From contig CM060322.1 in the NCBI GenBank assembly GCA_030674155.1, forward strand, positions 60,518,934 through 60,582,933: a DNA stretch of 64,000 bases, read 5' to 3'. Every line of letters starts with the position of its first letter. Position 1 is the stretch's first letter. Below the pieces are notes generated by a model, which worked only from the letters and a program-made list of their open reading frames with translations, was not told the origin of the DNA and did not search any database. Positions 9,120 to 21,419 of the stretch are shown piece after piece. The stretch is from Stramonita haemastoma (lineage: Eukaryota; Mollusca; Gastropoda; Neogastropoda; Muricidae). Made by a program: the position numbers and the translations under genes.

Positions 9120-10500
9120 CATACACACACTCACACAATTACCACACACACACATGCACACACACACACACTACCAACACATGCACACACCAACACACAC
9201 CACACCAACTCCTTCTAACACTTTTAGTCCGGCAGTGGGAGAGAAAAGAAGGCAGAGGCCGAAAAACTTAACAAACCAACATCACTTCTCACCTCCTCTC
9301 ATCCCCCAATGCCAGAGTCAAAAGCCACATTGCACATTTGCAACGCGAGAATAGCTAAAAGTCTCTCTTAGTCCCAGTCAAACAGCGCTATTTTTGCACT
9401 GAGGTTAAGTAGCTCCTTACACAGTAGCCTACCAGACTAACACACTTAGCCCGCCCCCCCCCCCTCCCCCTGTGGAACAGCCAGATTTCCAGGAGATGTG
9501 ATATAACACAGATGTCTACCATACGTGGCAGTCTACAAAATAGCCTATCTGTAGGTCTAGAGGTCTATGCGTTCTAATTATTTTGTTGCCCTTATGATAC
9601 TGTTGGTCAGTGCACAAAGTACAAATCTCTTTATGTACTTCTCTTTTAAAGATATAACTAACATTACTTTTCAACGCAAAGATTTAAGGCAGTAATTATT
9701 CCATAAAACCAAAAAGCACGCCGGACATTTTACTTTAAGGTAGGTGTGTGCGCGCGCGCACACACACACACGCCCGCGCGCGCGCTGTGCGCATGCACAC
9801 ACACACACACACACACCAGAGAGAGAGAGAGAGAGAGAATGAATGCTGCCATTGAAATTTAATTTTAGACACAATGTGCTTTTCCTAAGTTTTTTTTCTC
9901 TTTCTTTTCTTTCTTTCGTTTTGTTTATTTGTTAATTTGTTCTTCACTAGATCTATATGAATAGAAAAGTGACCAGAGGATGGAAGACAATCACAAAAAA
10001 TCCCTAAACCACTCTTACACTGAACGTGGTATGCACACACACATGCACGCACGCATGCACGCGCATGCAAACGCACACGCACGCACACACACTAACAGAG
10101 ATGCTCTACACATGAAGCAGACACAGACAACGAACACTGAATAACACAAATGAGGAACTTCAAGCTGTTACATTTACTACTTACAGATCGTTTTACAGCA
10201 CCATTCTTTCACAGAGTAATCCATGTATATCGAGCAACTCTGGGCACTTATAAACATTCACATAGAAACATAACTTTAGATTTTATGAAAACTTTTGTCC
10301 CATTAATCGGAAAGCGTGGGTTTCTCAAATACAGAGAAATAGTAGGGAGCCTGAGCCAGCCTGCCTACTGTGCTGTGGAATTTCGCTTACAGTGTAGCCG
10401 AATGGATAGGGTCCAGTCACAGAATAACAGAGCCAGCGTTGCGCTAACTAAAGAGTCAGATTTTGGGAAGGGTAAAACTGCGTGACACGCTAACTCACAC
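9120..10500. other. Intergenic, no gene seen
   Basis: Mixed sequence with CA-rich stretches (9120-9210, 10030-10095). An alternating purine-pyrimidine tract at 9747-9812 contains GCGCGCGCGCACACAC and CGCGCGCGCGC, which could adopt Z-form. A GA run follows at 9819-9838. A 111-codon open frame at 10150-10485 shows no recognisable domain. Confidence 0.6.
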
Positions 10501-10561
10501 ACACACACCCACACACGAACACACAAACAGCAGGCCAGGTGAATGGAGACTGAGGTAATCC

Positions 10562-10567
10562 TTTATT
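10562..10567 (-). terminator. Candidate minus-strand poly(A) signal
   Basis: TTTATT on the plus strand (AATAAA on the minus), followed on the minus strand by a GT-rich stretch over 10490-10520. It could end a long 3' UTR of the NCOA6-like gene or another minus-strand transcript; the sequence alone does not decide. Confidence 0.3.
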
Positions 10568-10884
10568 ACATGGCCTGACCAAATGCCAGGATGGAGGGTG
10601 AAGTGAAGAGTATATGTACAATGAACAGTCCACACCAGTCACCCATGTCAAACCAATCGTAACCAAAACTCTGCTCAGGTACAAAAACTCGAATATATAG
10701 ATATATAGATATAAAATTTTAAAAAGATGATGTACAAAGCTGTGGCAAAACATGAAATATCCCAGCTGACGGTTTTTTCAGTTTCTGACTAGCAGTGGTC
10801 AACAGTGAACACTTCACAACTGATCATTCTGTCTAGCATCACATGGCATAGCATCCCCCAGCCCCCCCCCCCCTCCACACACCT

Positions 10885-11530
10885 GCACCTCACACACACC
10901 ATGCATCCTCCATAACACACACATAGCATCCCTCCATAACACATGACCAACACACACCATAGCATCCCTCCATAACACATGACCAACACACACCATAGCA
11001 TCCTCCATAACACACACCATAGCATCCCTCCATAAACAACACCACCATAGCATCCTCCATACCATACACACACACCATAGCATCCCTCCATACCACACAC
11101 CATAGCATCCTCCATAACACACACCATAGCATCCCTCCCATAACACATGACCAACACACACCATAGCATCCCTCCCATAACACATGACCAACACACACCA
11201 TAGCATCCCTCCATAACACACCATAGCATCCCTCCATAACACATGACCACCACACTCTAGCATCCCTCCCATAACACATGACCAAACACAACACCATAGC
11301 ATCCCTCCATACCACATAACACTCTATAGCATCCCTTCATAACACACACCATAGCATCCCTCCATAACACACACCATAGCATCCCTCCATAACACACACC
11401 ATAGCATCCCTCCATAACACACACCATAGCATCCCTTCATAACACATTTTAACATCCCTCCTTAACACATCATAGCATCCCTCCATAACATGACCAATAC
11501 ACACACCATAGCATCCCTCCCATAACACGC
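10885..11530. repeat. 25-bp minisatellite
   Basis: About 25 irregular units around CCATAGCATCCCTCCATAAC followed by ACACA, with deletions and CATGACCA insertions. Confidence 0.9.
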
Positions 11531-11534
11531 GATC

Positions 11535-11563
11535 AACATCACACACACGCACGCACGCACACA

Positions 11564-11619
<56 letters not shown>

Positions 11620-11620
11620 C
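11535..11620. repeat. (CACG)n/(CA)n microsatellite
   Basis: GCACGCACGCACAC-type tract running into pure CA. Confidence 0.9.
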
Positions 11621-11884
11621 ACACACTTCACAGCCTCACTGCACACCGTGTATGCACAGCCTGAATTCCAGCCTGCCAGAGAGGCAGTGGGCCAAACAGC
11701 AAGCATCAAGAAGCTACTGTGTTGATGGTCACAGATATCCACACTGTTGCTGACAACAAGCAGCACAGACAGACTGTGGATGATCAACAACAGCGCTGTG
11801 TTGCTGACAACATGCAGCAGACACACTGTGGGTGCATACACAGGGCAGCAAGCAGGGACAGTGAGTGATCACAACAGTCATCAC

Positions 11885-12290
11885 ATGGGAGCCAGGGCAC
11901 AGTGACCTACAGTACAGCCAGGGCACAATGACCTACAGTACAGCCAGGGCACTGTGACCTACAGTACAGCCAGGGCACTGTGACCTACATACAGCCAGGG
12001 CACTGTGACCTACAGCCAGGGCAATGACCTACAGTACAGCCAGGGCACAATGACCTACAGTACAGCCAGGGCAATGTGACCTACAGTACAGCCAGGGCAC
12101 AGTGACCTACAGTACAGCCAGGGCACTGTGACCTACAGTACAGCCAGGGCACAGTGACCTACAGTACAGCCAGGGCACTGTGACCTACAGTACAGCCAGG
12201 GCACTGTGACCTACAGTACAGCCAGGGCACAGTGACCTACAGCCAGGGCACTGTGACCTACAGACAGGGCACTGTGACCTACAGTCATCA
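11885..12290. repeat. 26-bp minisatellite
   Basis: About 15 units with core CAGCCAGGGCACTGTGACCT and ACAGTA, some shortened. It lies immediately before another 26-bp array of unrelated sequence. Confidence 0.9.
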
Positions 12291-12360
12291 CAAGGGAGCC
12301 CAGCTGTACACTGGCAGCAAAGGTCAAGGCCACATTTCTACATGCAGGGGACACTGGGGT

Positions 12361-13307
12361 TAGTCCATGTCTATTGGGAGGGATAGTAGTCCATGTGTAT
12401 TGGGAGGGATAGAAGTCCATGTGTATTGGGAGGGATAGTAGCCCATGTGTATTGGGAGGGATAGTAGTCCATGTGTATTGGGAGGGATAGTAGTCCATGT
12501 GTATTGGGAGGGATAGAAGTCCATGTGTATTGGGAGGGATAGTAGTCCATGTGTATTGGGAGGGATAGTAGTCCATGTGTATTTGGAGGGATAGTAGCCC
12601 ATGTGTATTGAGAGGGATAGAAGTCCATGTGTATTGGGAGGGATAGAAGTCCATGTGTATTGGGAGGGATAGTAGCCCATGTGTATTGGGAGGGATAGAA
12701 GTCCATGTGTATTGGGAGGGATAGAAGTCCATGTGTATTGGGAGGGATAGTAGTCCATGTGTATTGGGAGGGATAGTAGTCCATGTGTATTGGGAGGGAT
12801 AGTAGCCCATGTGTATTGGGAGGGATAGTAGTCCATGTGTATTGGGAGGGATAGTAGTCCATGTGTATTGGGAGGGATAGTAGTCCATGTGTATTGGGAG
12901 GGATAGTAGTCCATGTGTATTGGGAGGGATAGTAGTCCATGTGTATTTGGAGGGATAGTAGCCCATGTGTATTGAGAGGGATAGAAGTCCATGTGTATTG
13001 GGAGGGATAGAAGTCCATGTGTATTGGGAGGGATAGTAGCCCATGTGTATTGGGAGGGATAGAAGTCCATGTGTATTGGGAGGGATAGAAGTCCATGTGT
13101 ATTGGGAGGGATAGTAGTCCATGTGTATTGGGAGGGATAGTAGTCCATGTGTATTGGGAGGGATAGTAGCCCATGTGTATTGGGAGGGATAGTAGTCCAT
13201 GTGTATTGGGAGGGATAGTAGTCCATGTGTATTGGGAGGGATAGTAGTCCATGTGTATTGGGAGGGATAGTAGTCCATGTGTATTGGGAGGGATAGTAGT
13301 CCATAGG
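12361..13307. repeat. 26-bp minisatellite with 14-unit higher-order period
   Basis: About 36 units, core CCATGTGTATTGGGAGGGAT plus AGTAGT. Diagnostic variants (ATTTGGAGGG, the next unit ATTGAGAGGG, then a fixed order of TAGTCC, AAGTCC and TAGCCC units) recur 364 bp apart, at 12581 and 12945, giving a 14-unit higher-order repeat present about twice. All three minus-strand frames are open across it only because the unit lacks stops. Confidence 0.95.
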
Positions 13308-13382
13308 TATCACAAAGGAAAAAAAACGTTTTCCATGTATTATTCAAAGGAGAAAAAATAGTCATGAGAGTAAATTATATGT

Positions 13383-13385
<3 letters not shown>

Positions 13386-13463
<78 letters not shown>

Positions 13464-13470
13464 AGAGAGA
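13386..13470. repeat. (GA)n microsatellite
   Basis: About 85 bp of GA with one interruption, followed to about 13760 by purine-rich degenerate sequence with GGAGAGAG motifs. Confidence 0.95.
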
Positions 13471-13769
13471 CCAGAGGGAAAGAAAAGTGTTGACATGTAC
13501 TGGAAGGAGACAAGAGAAAAGAGTTGATATGCACCAGAAGGAGAGAGAAAAGAGTTGACATGTACTGGAAAAAGGGAGAGAAAATTGTGTTTGAAGGAGG
13601 AAGAGAAAACAGTTCCTTTGTGCTGGAAGGAGGGAGAGAGATTGGTTTCCTACATAACTTGAGTAGGGGCAAAGAAAACAACTTGCTATGAATGAAAAGA
13701 GGGCGAGAGGGAGGAAGCAGAAAGAGAAACTAGTCTCCAGATCAGGAAAGGGGAGGGAGGGGAGGGAGA

Positions 13770-14465
13770 CAAACAACCTGTCCAGACATGTCAGGATGAA
13801 CCCAGAAGAGAGGTCCCTAACCACCCACCTGTCAGTCTTGACCCAGACTTGGGGACAATGAGCAGGCTGTGGTTTACTTGTAACTGAACCCCATGCAGCT
13901 AGCAACAACACTACTACATGTATTGTATGTCAGCCAGGCCAGCCACACCCGCTGATGATCATACTCTTTCTATCACCCACACAAATCTGACAGCCACTTT
14001 TTCCTTTTGAAATATTTTCACTTCACAAATGCAGGCTAACCACTGGCAGTGAATTCATTTGATTTTCCCCCATTTAATGTATCCATTAACCCCTCCCCCC
14101 CCCCCAATAAAAAAAACAACAAAACCCCCCCGAAATTGTGGTTTGAAAAAATATTGCATCAGGTCTTATCACAATGAATCACCATTATGTTTATTTTCAA
14201 GACAATAAATCAATTACTACAGGAAACACACTCGCACACATATAGATAAAAAAACAACAAACAAACATCCAAAACACCAACTAAACACACAAGGGTGAGA
14301 TAGGGCATCTAAAATACCCCCCTCCCCCAAAAAACAACAACAAAAAACCCCAAACAAACAAGCATAACAAACCAACCGAAAAAAATTTTTTTTTAGAAGG
14401 GTTTCTTATTTGAAGGATAAGGTAGATATTATACTAAAACTGATATTCTGTGAATACATAAAGCA
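13770..14465. other. Intergenic, no gene seen
   Basis: AT-rich sequence with C and A homopolymers (14090-14130, 14330-14400). No open frame of note. Confidence 0.5.
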
Positions 14466-14700
14466 AGTTTCTACTGGGATGACATCAACTCCTGAATTTC
14501 AGACAACCATGATTTTAATCAACTCTTTCTGAATTTCTAACAACCAATGATTTCAATCAACTCTTTCTAACAACCGATGATTTTAACCCTTTCTGAATTT
14601 TTAACAACCAATGATTTCAATCAACTCTTTGTAACAACCAATGATTTCATATCAACCCATTCTACATTTCTGACAACCAATGACTTCAATATTATTTCCT
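14465..14700. repeat. Degenerate tandem repeat, about 40 bp
   Basis: Five to six diverged units containing ACAACCAATGATTTCAATCA and CTCTTTCTGAATTTCTAA. Confidence 0.75.
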
Positions 14701-15061
14701 ATAACTTGGCAATTAAAAAAAAATCCAACAGAGATGACATCAATTCTCTCCTATGTATGGGAGTGCTGACTGATTTCCTGTTGGATTCAACCAGCATCTC
14801 ACTTGCCCTCTCCTCCTCCTCCACAAATTGCACTCCTTGAAAGACAGCTGCTACTGCAGTAGCCACCTGGCCTGTGTGAGTATTGTTAGTGAAGGAGGCA
14901 CGCACACACACACACACACACACACATCCACACGCAGTGCATGCTGATGGCCTGTTGTTACTTTGTATGTGACCACTATTTGCCGGCTGTTTAGTTTTTT
15001 TAGCTTTAGTATGTGTGTGTCAGGAGGCTGCAGACACCTCTGCATCCCCTGCTGTGTGATA

Positions 15062-15064
15062 TTA

Positions 15065-15099
<35 letters not shown>

Positions 15100-15106
15100 A
15101 TCTATC
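15062..15106. repeat. (TATC)n microsatellite
   Basis: About eleven TATC units. Confidence 0.95.
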
Positions 15107-15274
15107 TATTCTGTCTTTCCTTCTTTTGTGCTCAGGTAGCACATAAGGCCTCAACTAGAGCCCACCACTGATGTCGGTCAGGCTGAAACACGCTCCAGAC
15201 GGCCCCATGTCCAACCCTTTTCCTTCATCTCCCTCTCTACTGTTCTCCTCCAAGTTTCCTTGGGGCGTAACAAG

Positions 15275-15430
15275 GTCATAATGACACAATGATGTCATAA
15301 CAACACAATGAGGTCATTATGACACAATGATGTCATAACGACACAATGAGGTCATTATGACACAATGATGTCATAATGACACAATGATGCCATCAGGACA
15401 CAAGGCTATAATGACACAACAAGGCCACAA
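15275..15430. repeat. Tandem repeat with TGATGTCA motifs
   Basis: Units of about 19 and 38 bp alternating ACACAATGATGTCATAA and ACACAATGAGGTCATTA. TGATGTCA resembles a CRE/ATF half-palindrome, but its presence here is explained by tandem copying. Confidence 0.8.
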
Positions 15431-15744
15431 TGAGGTCACAATGATAGGAGGTCAGGAGGCTGCAGCCAGCCAGCCAGTACAGAAGGAGAAATCTCAGGAG
15501 GTTTGGGGTGGGAGGCTTATCTAACTCTACACCACACTGCCACAAACACAGTAAACAGCAGTGAAGATGAAAACCACCACCGTTTTATGGGGCCAATGGC
15601 CACTGAACTAATCATGTTTGCACTAAAAAAAAAAGAGTCCTACAGCCCCACAACAAATCTATAAATATGCCACACAGATCCCCCTCCCCCCCCCTAAACA
15701 GATCAGTACAAATATTTCATTAGGTCCTGATTTTGATTATCTAA

Positions 15745-16045
15745 AAGATTTTACCCGTTTTTTCTCAGATAAGATAAAGACTGTCCTTAGGATGAGACTA
15801 TAAACTGAAGCCCTGTGTGTGAACACACGCAGAACATCTTGCACACACGTTAAACCCTGTTCTGCTTTATGAAAGGGTATGCCATTGTGTGCTGGTGGGA
15901 ACAGATGACAAAATTTACAGAACCGCATACACATGGGGACTGGATGTAAAAAAGCACATGAGAGCATATTCCATTATCCTTGGCCTCAATATAAAAGAAT
16001 GAATAAAAAATAAAATAATGATAAAAAAAAGAAATAAATCTAGAT
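15745..16045 (+). mobile_element. SINE family S, 5'-truncated
   Basis: Body and tail: GATGAGACTATAAACTGAAG, CACACGCAGAACATCTTGCA, GGGGACTGGATGTAAAAAAG, then AATGAATAAAAAATAAAATA. The tRNA-like head is missing. Confidence 0.85.
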
Positions 16046-16689
16046 CCCCTTTATTCATTTCTCTTCAAAATAAAAAGAGACAATACACATATATAGATAT
16101 TTTGTATTTTGTACAAAAATACAAAATATGTATACTTGTGTAATGTACTTTTCTTATTTTGAAGAGAATTCATTTCTCTTCAAAATAAGAAGAGACAATA
16201 TACATGTATACATATACAGTAATTGTAGTAGAAAGAGTTCATGTCATTGGAATTATGTTCACGGCTATACATCTGTATGTCTAACACGTACTATACTTTT
16301 CTGTTCATACATATGCTGGCCCCTCCTAGAGAAGCTGAGGTCTCTGATGCCTTGCTCCCCTATGACCACAAAGGTTAATGGACATCTTTGTCAGTGCACA
16401 CACCCATCACCACTCAGTCCAGAGTGTTAATTTAGCCCCTTTTACCTAGCCCAAAGTGTGGTCAGTTCCAGCAATAATTAGCACAACTGACCTCCAGCTG
16501 GGCCGGGAAAACTGACAGCTGTGATTATGCACAGCCTGTGCTTTTATTTCCATAGCTCTACTTGTTTATAAATGTGGCACATATTCTCACTTTCCAGTCT
16601 GTATTTGTTTATGCTTTTTTGGGGGGGAGAACATACTTGCATTCCCGGTCTATACTTGTATATATGTGGTGCGCATTTTCTTGTTTATA

Positions 16690-17400
16690 GCCATACCTGT
16701 TTAGGTTTAATGTGGATTATATTCTCATTTTAATTGTCTACTTACTTCTTGTTTACTGTGGTAAACAATGTCAAGTTCATAGCTTTACTTGTGTTCATAC
16801 TTCTTCACTTGTTCTGTTCAATGCAGTTCATATTTCTGTTCATACTCTGCACTTGTTCATGTTCAATGAGAGCATATTCTCCTGTTCATACTCTAAACTT
16901 GTTCATGTTAATGTGGAGCATATTCTCTGTTCATAGTCTGTATTTGTTCATGTTTACTGTGGAGCATATTCTGATGTTCACAGTTATACATGTTCAATGT
17001 GGAGCATATTCTCACGTTCGTAGTATGTAAATGTTCATTGTGGAATATATTCTCATGTTCATACTATCAGTCTGTACTTGTTCATGTTTAATGAGTATAT
17101 TCTCATGTTCATACCCTGCACTTCACGTTTAATGTGGGGCATATTCTGATGGTCATAGTCTGACTTCTTCATGTGGAGTATATTCTGTTCATAGGCTGTA
17201 CTTGTTCATATCTAATGTGGAGCATATTCTCATGTTCATACTCTGTACTTGTTCATATCTAATGTGGAGCAAATTCGCATGATCAAGAATACTCTGTAAT
17301 TGTTCATATTTATTGTGGAGCATATTCTCATGTTCACACTCTGTACTTGTTCATATTTAATGTGGAGCATGTTCACACTCTGTACATGTTTCCATGAACA
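16690..17400. repeat. Degenerate 45-50-bp tandem repeat
   Basis: About 14 diverged units with GTGGAGCATATTCTCATGTT, CATACTCTGTACTTGTTCAT and TTAATGTGG. Age and indels blur the period. Confidence 0.8.
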
Positions 17401-17447
17401 AGTACAGAGTGAGAACATGAGATGAGTCTCTATCATCAGTGATACTA

Positions 17448-17792
17448 GGTGGGGCATGATGAAATTTTGTTTACAAGCTCACATTTAAAAAAAAAGTTAT
17501 GTCATATTTTGAAAGGGCATCACTTCTAAAGCATAAAAATAAGAATTCAGGTGGTAAAACTTTGAGAAACATATTACTTCTACTTGTTATAGATAAAAGT
17601 CTTAGGAGTTGGAAACATTTAATTTTGGAAGCCATAGTGGATTGTTTCTATGGCAACAGAACACAAAACTGAGTAATTCTTAGATTTTGATGCTTTTCAA
17701 GTGATGCCCTTTCAATATATATCATTATATGGCATAATTTTGAACATGAGCTTGTAAACAACATTTCATCAGTTTTGACCCCATGTCCCACT
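17448..17792. mobile_element. TA-flanked MITE, copy 1
   Basis: A 345-bp element between TA dinucleotides (17446 and 17793). Its ends form long imperfect inverted repeats, GGTGGGGCATG inward on the left and CATGTCCCACT on the right; further inside, TGTTTACAAGCTCA and GAAAGGGCATCACTT recur in opposite orientation. Tc1/mariner-type MITE inferred from the TA target and repeats. Copy 2 lies at 20918-21260. Confidence 0.8.
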
Positions 17793-18374
17793 TAATGTGG
17801 AGGCTCCCCCCTCCCCCCTAGCACAGCTACTAAAAGCTGAAGCAATTTCATGGTTTAAGGAGTACTGCCCCATACTGATGCTTTGGGGTTGTTTTTTTTC
17901 TCCACTACCCCCCAGAATGATAAAGACTGTTTTCTCTTTCACAGGGAATCTTCATGCACATAAAATAAATAAACCAACATAATTCATGCACATTAGCTTT
18001 TAAGACTGAAAAAAGGGAAGCACTGCCAGGGCAGCAATCTATGAAACACAAATAGCAAAGAGTTTGTTTTTTAGCTTTTAATTTTTTTTTTCTTTTTGTC
18101 ATAGATACCAAGCAGGTTTATTCAAACCAGATACATAAGATTATAACAAAACGATAAAACAAAGATTACACCAAACAAAAGATGATGAAACATGATAAAG
18201 ATACACACAAACAAAAGATCTCCCAAACAACCCCCTCCTCCTTCCCAACTCAAAAAGCCAATCAAAGCATAAAAAAAAATCAGATCAAAGATAATGAAAA
18301 ATGCTGATTAAACAAACAAAGAGCAATGAAAAAACAATAAAACCTGACAAAAGGACCCCTAATGCCATTTAAAA

Positions 18375-18515
18375 TAAGGAAAATACAGCTTAAAAAAAAA
18401 ACACACCAGAAAATAACAGACTTAAAAAAAAACACACCAGAAAATAAGGAAAATACAGCCTTAAAAAAAAACACACCAGAAAACAAACAGACTTTAAAAA
18501 AACACACATCGGTGA
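18375..18515. repeat. Tandem repeat, AAAAACACACCAGAAAATAA
   Basis: Four units of about 30-40 bp with CTTAAAAAAAAACACACCAG. Confidence 0.8.
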
Positions 18516-18741
18516 TCAGACAGATATAGCTCAATCTAGATGGAGATGACACCCCTCTTCCTTCCTTTCCCTCCTCCTCCTGCCCCACACTGTGCAGATA
18601 GGCAGACCTTCAGACTGTCTTCAGCAATGGGAACCCACCAGCACATCACACCACCACTTTCAGAAAACGATGTTTGGTGACCACGGAACAACTTGATATC
18701 ATCACGAACGGACTGTGTTTACTGCAGAAAAGGCTGACAGA

Positions 18742-18890
18742 AAAGTCCCTTGGATGAGACTATAAACAGACATCCTAGGTGCGAACACATGAAGAACATC
18801 TTGTGAACATGTTTAAACCCATTCAGCTTTTCGGCAGAGTAGGCAATCAAGTGCTTATTCCATTATCCTTGAAAAAAAGAAAAGAATAAA
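18742..18890 (+). mobile_element. SINE family S fragment, internally deleted
   Basis: CCTTGGATGAGACTATAAAC through CATGTTTAAACCCATTCAGC, then directly AGTGCTTATTCCATTATCCT. The stretch carrying GGGGACTGGATG is deleted. Confidence 0.75.
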
Positions 18891-19124
18891 GAGTTGTAGG
18901 TAATGTGTCACGAGGGTTGGGGTCATGATTGCTCAAGTTCTATGTGTGTGGATCGTACACAGAGTCTGCATGCTGAAGGGGTTCTATAATTTAAGAAAGG
19001 AAGGAAGGAAGGGAGGAGGGAAAGAGCCAGGATGGACAGAGTGGAAAAAACCCAAAGCAGCCCTAGACTGTTCCTGGACATGACACTGCAACAATGATGG
19101 CACGGCACTGAAGAGGATCATTAA

Positions 19125-19345
19125 CACCCCTCCCACCTCTATCCCCTTTTCTTATATAAATCTACAGAATGGAAGACACCCCCTCCCACCTCTATCCCCT
19201 TTTCTTATATAAATCTACAGAATGGAAGACACCCCTCCCACCTCTATCCCCTTTCTGATATAACTACAGAATGGAAGCTGTCCTACTAACATCCCTCCCA
19301 CCTCTATCCCCTTTCTGATATAACTCTACAGAATGGAAGCTGTCC
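19125..19345. repeat. About 55-60-bp tandem repeat, four units
   Basis: Units with CCTCCCACCTCTATCCCCTT, TCTTATATAAATCTACAGAA and TGGAAGACA; the last two share the variant TTTCTGATATAACT. Confidence 0.9.
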
Positions 19346-19751
19346 TGTCTTCCCCTTGGCAGCAACCAGCAGATACACTCACAATTTTTGTCTGTTGACT
19401 GACTGCTGAGGGGGTTTTTTTTTCCATGAAAGCTCTTTTCCCCTTGAAAGCAAAAACTTGCCCCATAGCACTCTGTCTTTTCCCTTTGAAAAAAAAATCA
19501 GCTTTTGATAAAGAAAAGGAAAAAACAGTACAAACGAAATGCATGTTGTCAAATAAATCAATCACTAAAATATTGAAAAGTAGTTCAAATCATCAAATGA
19601 TTCAGCCATACAAAAAAAGATACACAAGTGAGGCAGATCTGAATCTATCAAAACTATTGGCTATTCACATCCACATATCATTCTCATTTCCTTGTTCTTT
19701 TAACAGTAAACACACACTGTGTTCAAAACTCCCTTATCCTCCTGTCTAACG

Positions 19752-20060
19752 GCTGCTATAGCTGTGTGGTCAAGACCATTCAGCTTCAATCCCATGGGTC
19801 CATGAAGTCATGGGTTTGAATCTCTAGCATATGGTGAATTAAAGGTGGCAATTTTTATGACCCCCCAGCTCAACTCCATATGCAGACCTGCCAGTGCCTA
19901 AACTCCATGTATATGCAGAAGACCAAAAGTGCACATTAAAGATCCAACAATTCATGTCAGCATTCAGTGAGTTATGGAAACATGAACATAGCCAGCATAT
20001 ATCTCTGAAGTCGCAATGCGGCTACCTTTGAGGTGGGCTTAACAGTCGCATACGCATATC
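19752..20060 (+). mobile_element. tRNA-derived SINE of a third family
   Basis: Head CTGCTATAGCTGTGTGGTCA, B-box-like GGGTTTGAATCTC (19811-19823), then GTGCACATTAAAGATCC, ATTCATGTCAGCATTC and ATGGAAACATGAACATA. From memory these body motifs occur in mollusc SINEs. Confidence 0.7.
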
Positions 20061-20451
20061 TCTTCATTGGTGAACCTTGGAGCTGTTGCGAGCTTCATTG
20101 CTGTGCAGAAGGTTGGCATGGCTCTGCTCTGCCCACTTCTATAACTGCCACTGTTCCTTGCAGGACTCTGACATGAAGCACTGATCGATGTTTCAGAGTT
20201 GCAACTTCTGGACAGAAAGCATCCATCCTATTTTTTCCACATAAGGGTGGAAAACTCGCTTGATTCTACCCCTGCTTCATTTAAAGTAATTAATACAAAA
20301 GACCCCAGTTCAGCTTCAGAAGGAAGATGGCGACGCCAAATCTCCCCTATTAACTATCCTACAAGACCTTGTAATATCAGAGCTATCTGCTATCAAAGAA
20401 CAGACGAGAGCTGCTCAGGACAACAGCTACTTTGCTTTTTTTCTTTTGTGT

Positions 20452-20495
<44 letters not shown>

Positions 20496-20917
20496 AATTC
20501 ATATGGATTCTCATTCTTCAGTTTTCGCAGAAATCTGTGAATCCACAGAAATGTGGGAGCTCTGAAAGTTAGTTCTCTTGACTTGCATCTTCGAAAATGT
20601 TTTTGTTTTTTTTCCTGACATTTTCTGCATGGCTAACTTTTGGTTATCATTTTTGAGTGAAAAACGTGAAAATTGAGGTTTGTTTTTGTAAGAATCATAT
20701 TTGCTCTATGTTTATGATAACAACGACATTTACAATGAAAATCATGTAGGTTATGATAAAACTGATTTAAAATTTGTAAAAATTGATTAGGCAGTGCCTT
20801 TAGTTAGTGCTATATGTAACAAAATTGTAGATATGACAATGGATAGTATACATAATATATATGCTTAGTTTTAGACAATATTTGACCAAAAAAAAGCCAA
20901 GCAAAAATAACCAAATA
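20061..20917. other. Intergenic, no confident gene
   Basis: Contains a (GT)n tract (20452-20492). Two overlapping open frames cross 20200-20450; one reads SPLLTILQDLVISELSAIKE in a frame with no start or splice context. Not enough for a gene call. Confidence 0.5.
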
Positions 20918-21260
20918 AGGTGAGACACGGGTCCAAAAGTGGCCCCAATCATGTTTTTTAGAGTTAAAAATTGCTGGATACTTTTATGGAGATTTCCCTA
21001 AGTGAAATTAAAGTATTCAGATCATAAAATATGTCTGTAGAAACAGGTTACTCAAACTTGTTATAGATAAAAAAGGTTTAGGAGTTTGAAAGATTGAGTT
21101 TTGGCGGTCATATTGGATTGTTTCCATGGCAGCAGTGCAGAAATCTGACTAATTCTTTGATTTTTATGATTTACAAGTGATGCCCTTTCAATATGTGGCA
21201 TAACTTTTAACATGGGCTTGTAAACAAAATTCCATCACTTTCGACACCAGTGTCCCACCT
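20918..21260. mobile_element. TA-flanked MITE, copy 2
   Basis: A 343-bp element between TA dinucleotides (20916 and 21261), ends AGGTGAGACAC and GTGTCCCACCT. The right two-thirds match copy 1 (ACTTGTTATAGATAAA, GATTGTTTCCATGGCA, GTGATGCCCTTTCAATAT), while the left inverted repeat is diverged. Confidence 0.8.
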
Positions 21261-21419
21261 TAAAAGACAAACATACAAAAAAATCAACATCTAAAAAGGA
21301 AGAAAAAAAAATTCCATGACTAAGTTTCCACAGAGATGTAAAATCTTATCAAGTAGAATTTGAGAGTCTAGAAAGATGCCATTAAAACAACTCATAGTAG
21401 TACCATTTTGTGCGATGTG

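Noticed and set aside
10789..11317. Overlapping minus-strand frames rich in MVCYGGMLWC
   Set aside because: Translation of a 25-bp minisatellite; no coding evidence.
12361..13307. CRISPR-like array
   Set aside because: Units are contiguous with no unique spacers, in a eukaryotic context.
12211..13365. Long minus-strand open frames (384, 317 and 293 codons; HGLLSLPIHMDYYPSQYTW repeats)
   Set aside because: All three frames of one strand are open because the 26-bp unit has no stop; no start context, splice sites or unique flanking protein.
15275..15430. Cluster of CRE/ATF sites as an enhancer
   Set aside because: The TGATGTCA copies are units of a tandem repeat; no other regulatory evidence.
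20199..20540. 113-codon plus-strand frame near 20.2-20.5 kb
   Set aside because: It ends in a GT microsatellite, has no recognisable domain, and a competing frame looks equally protein-like.
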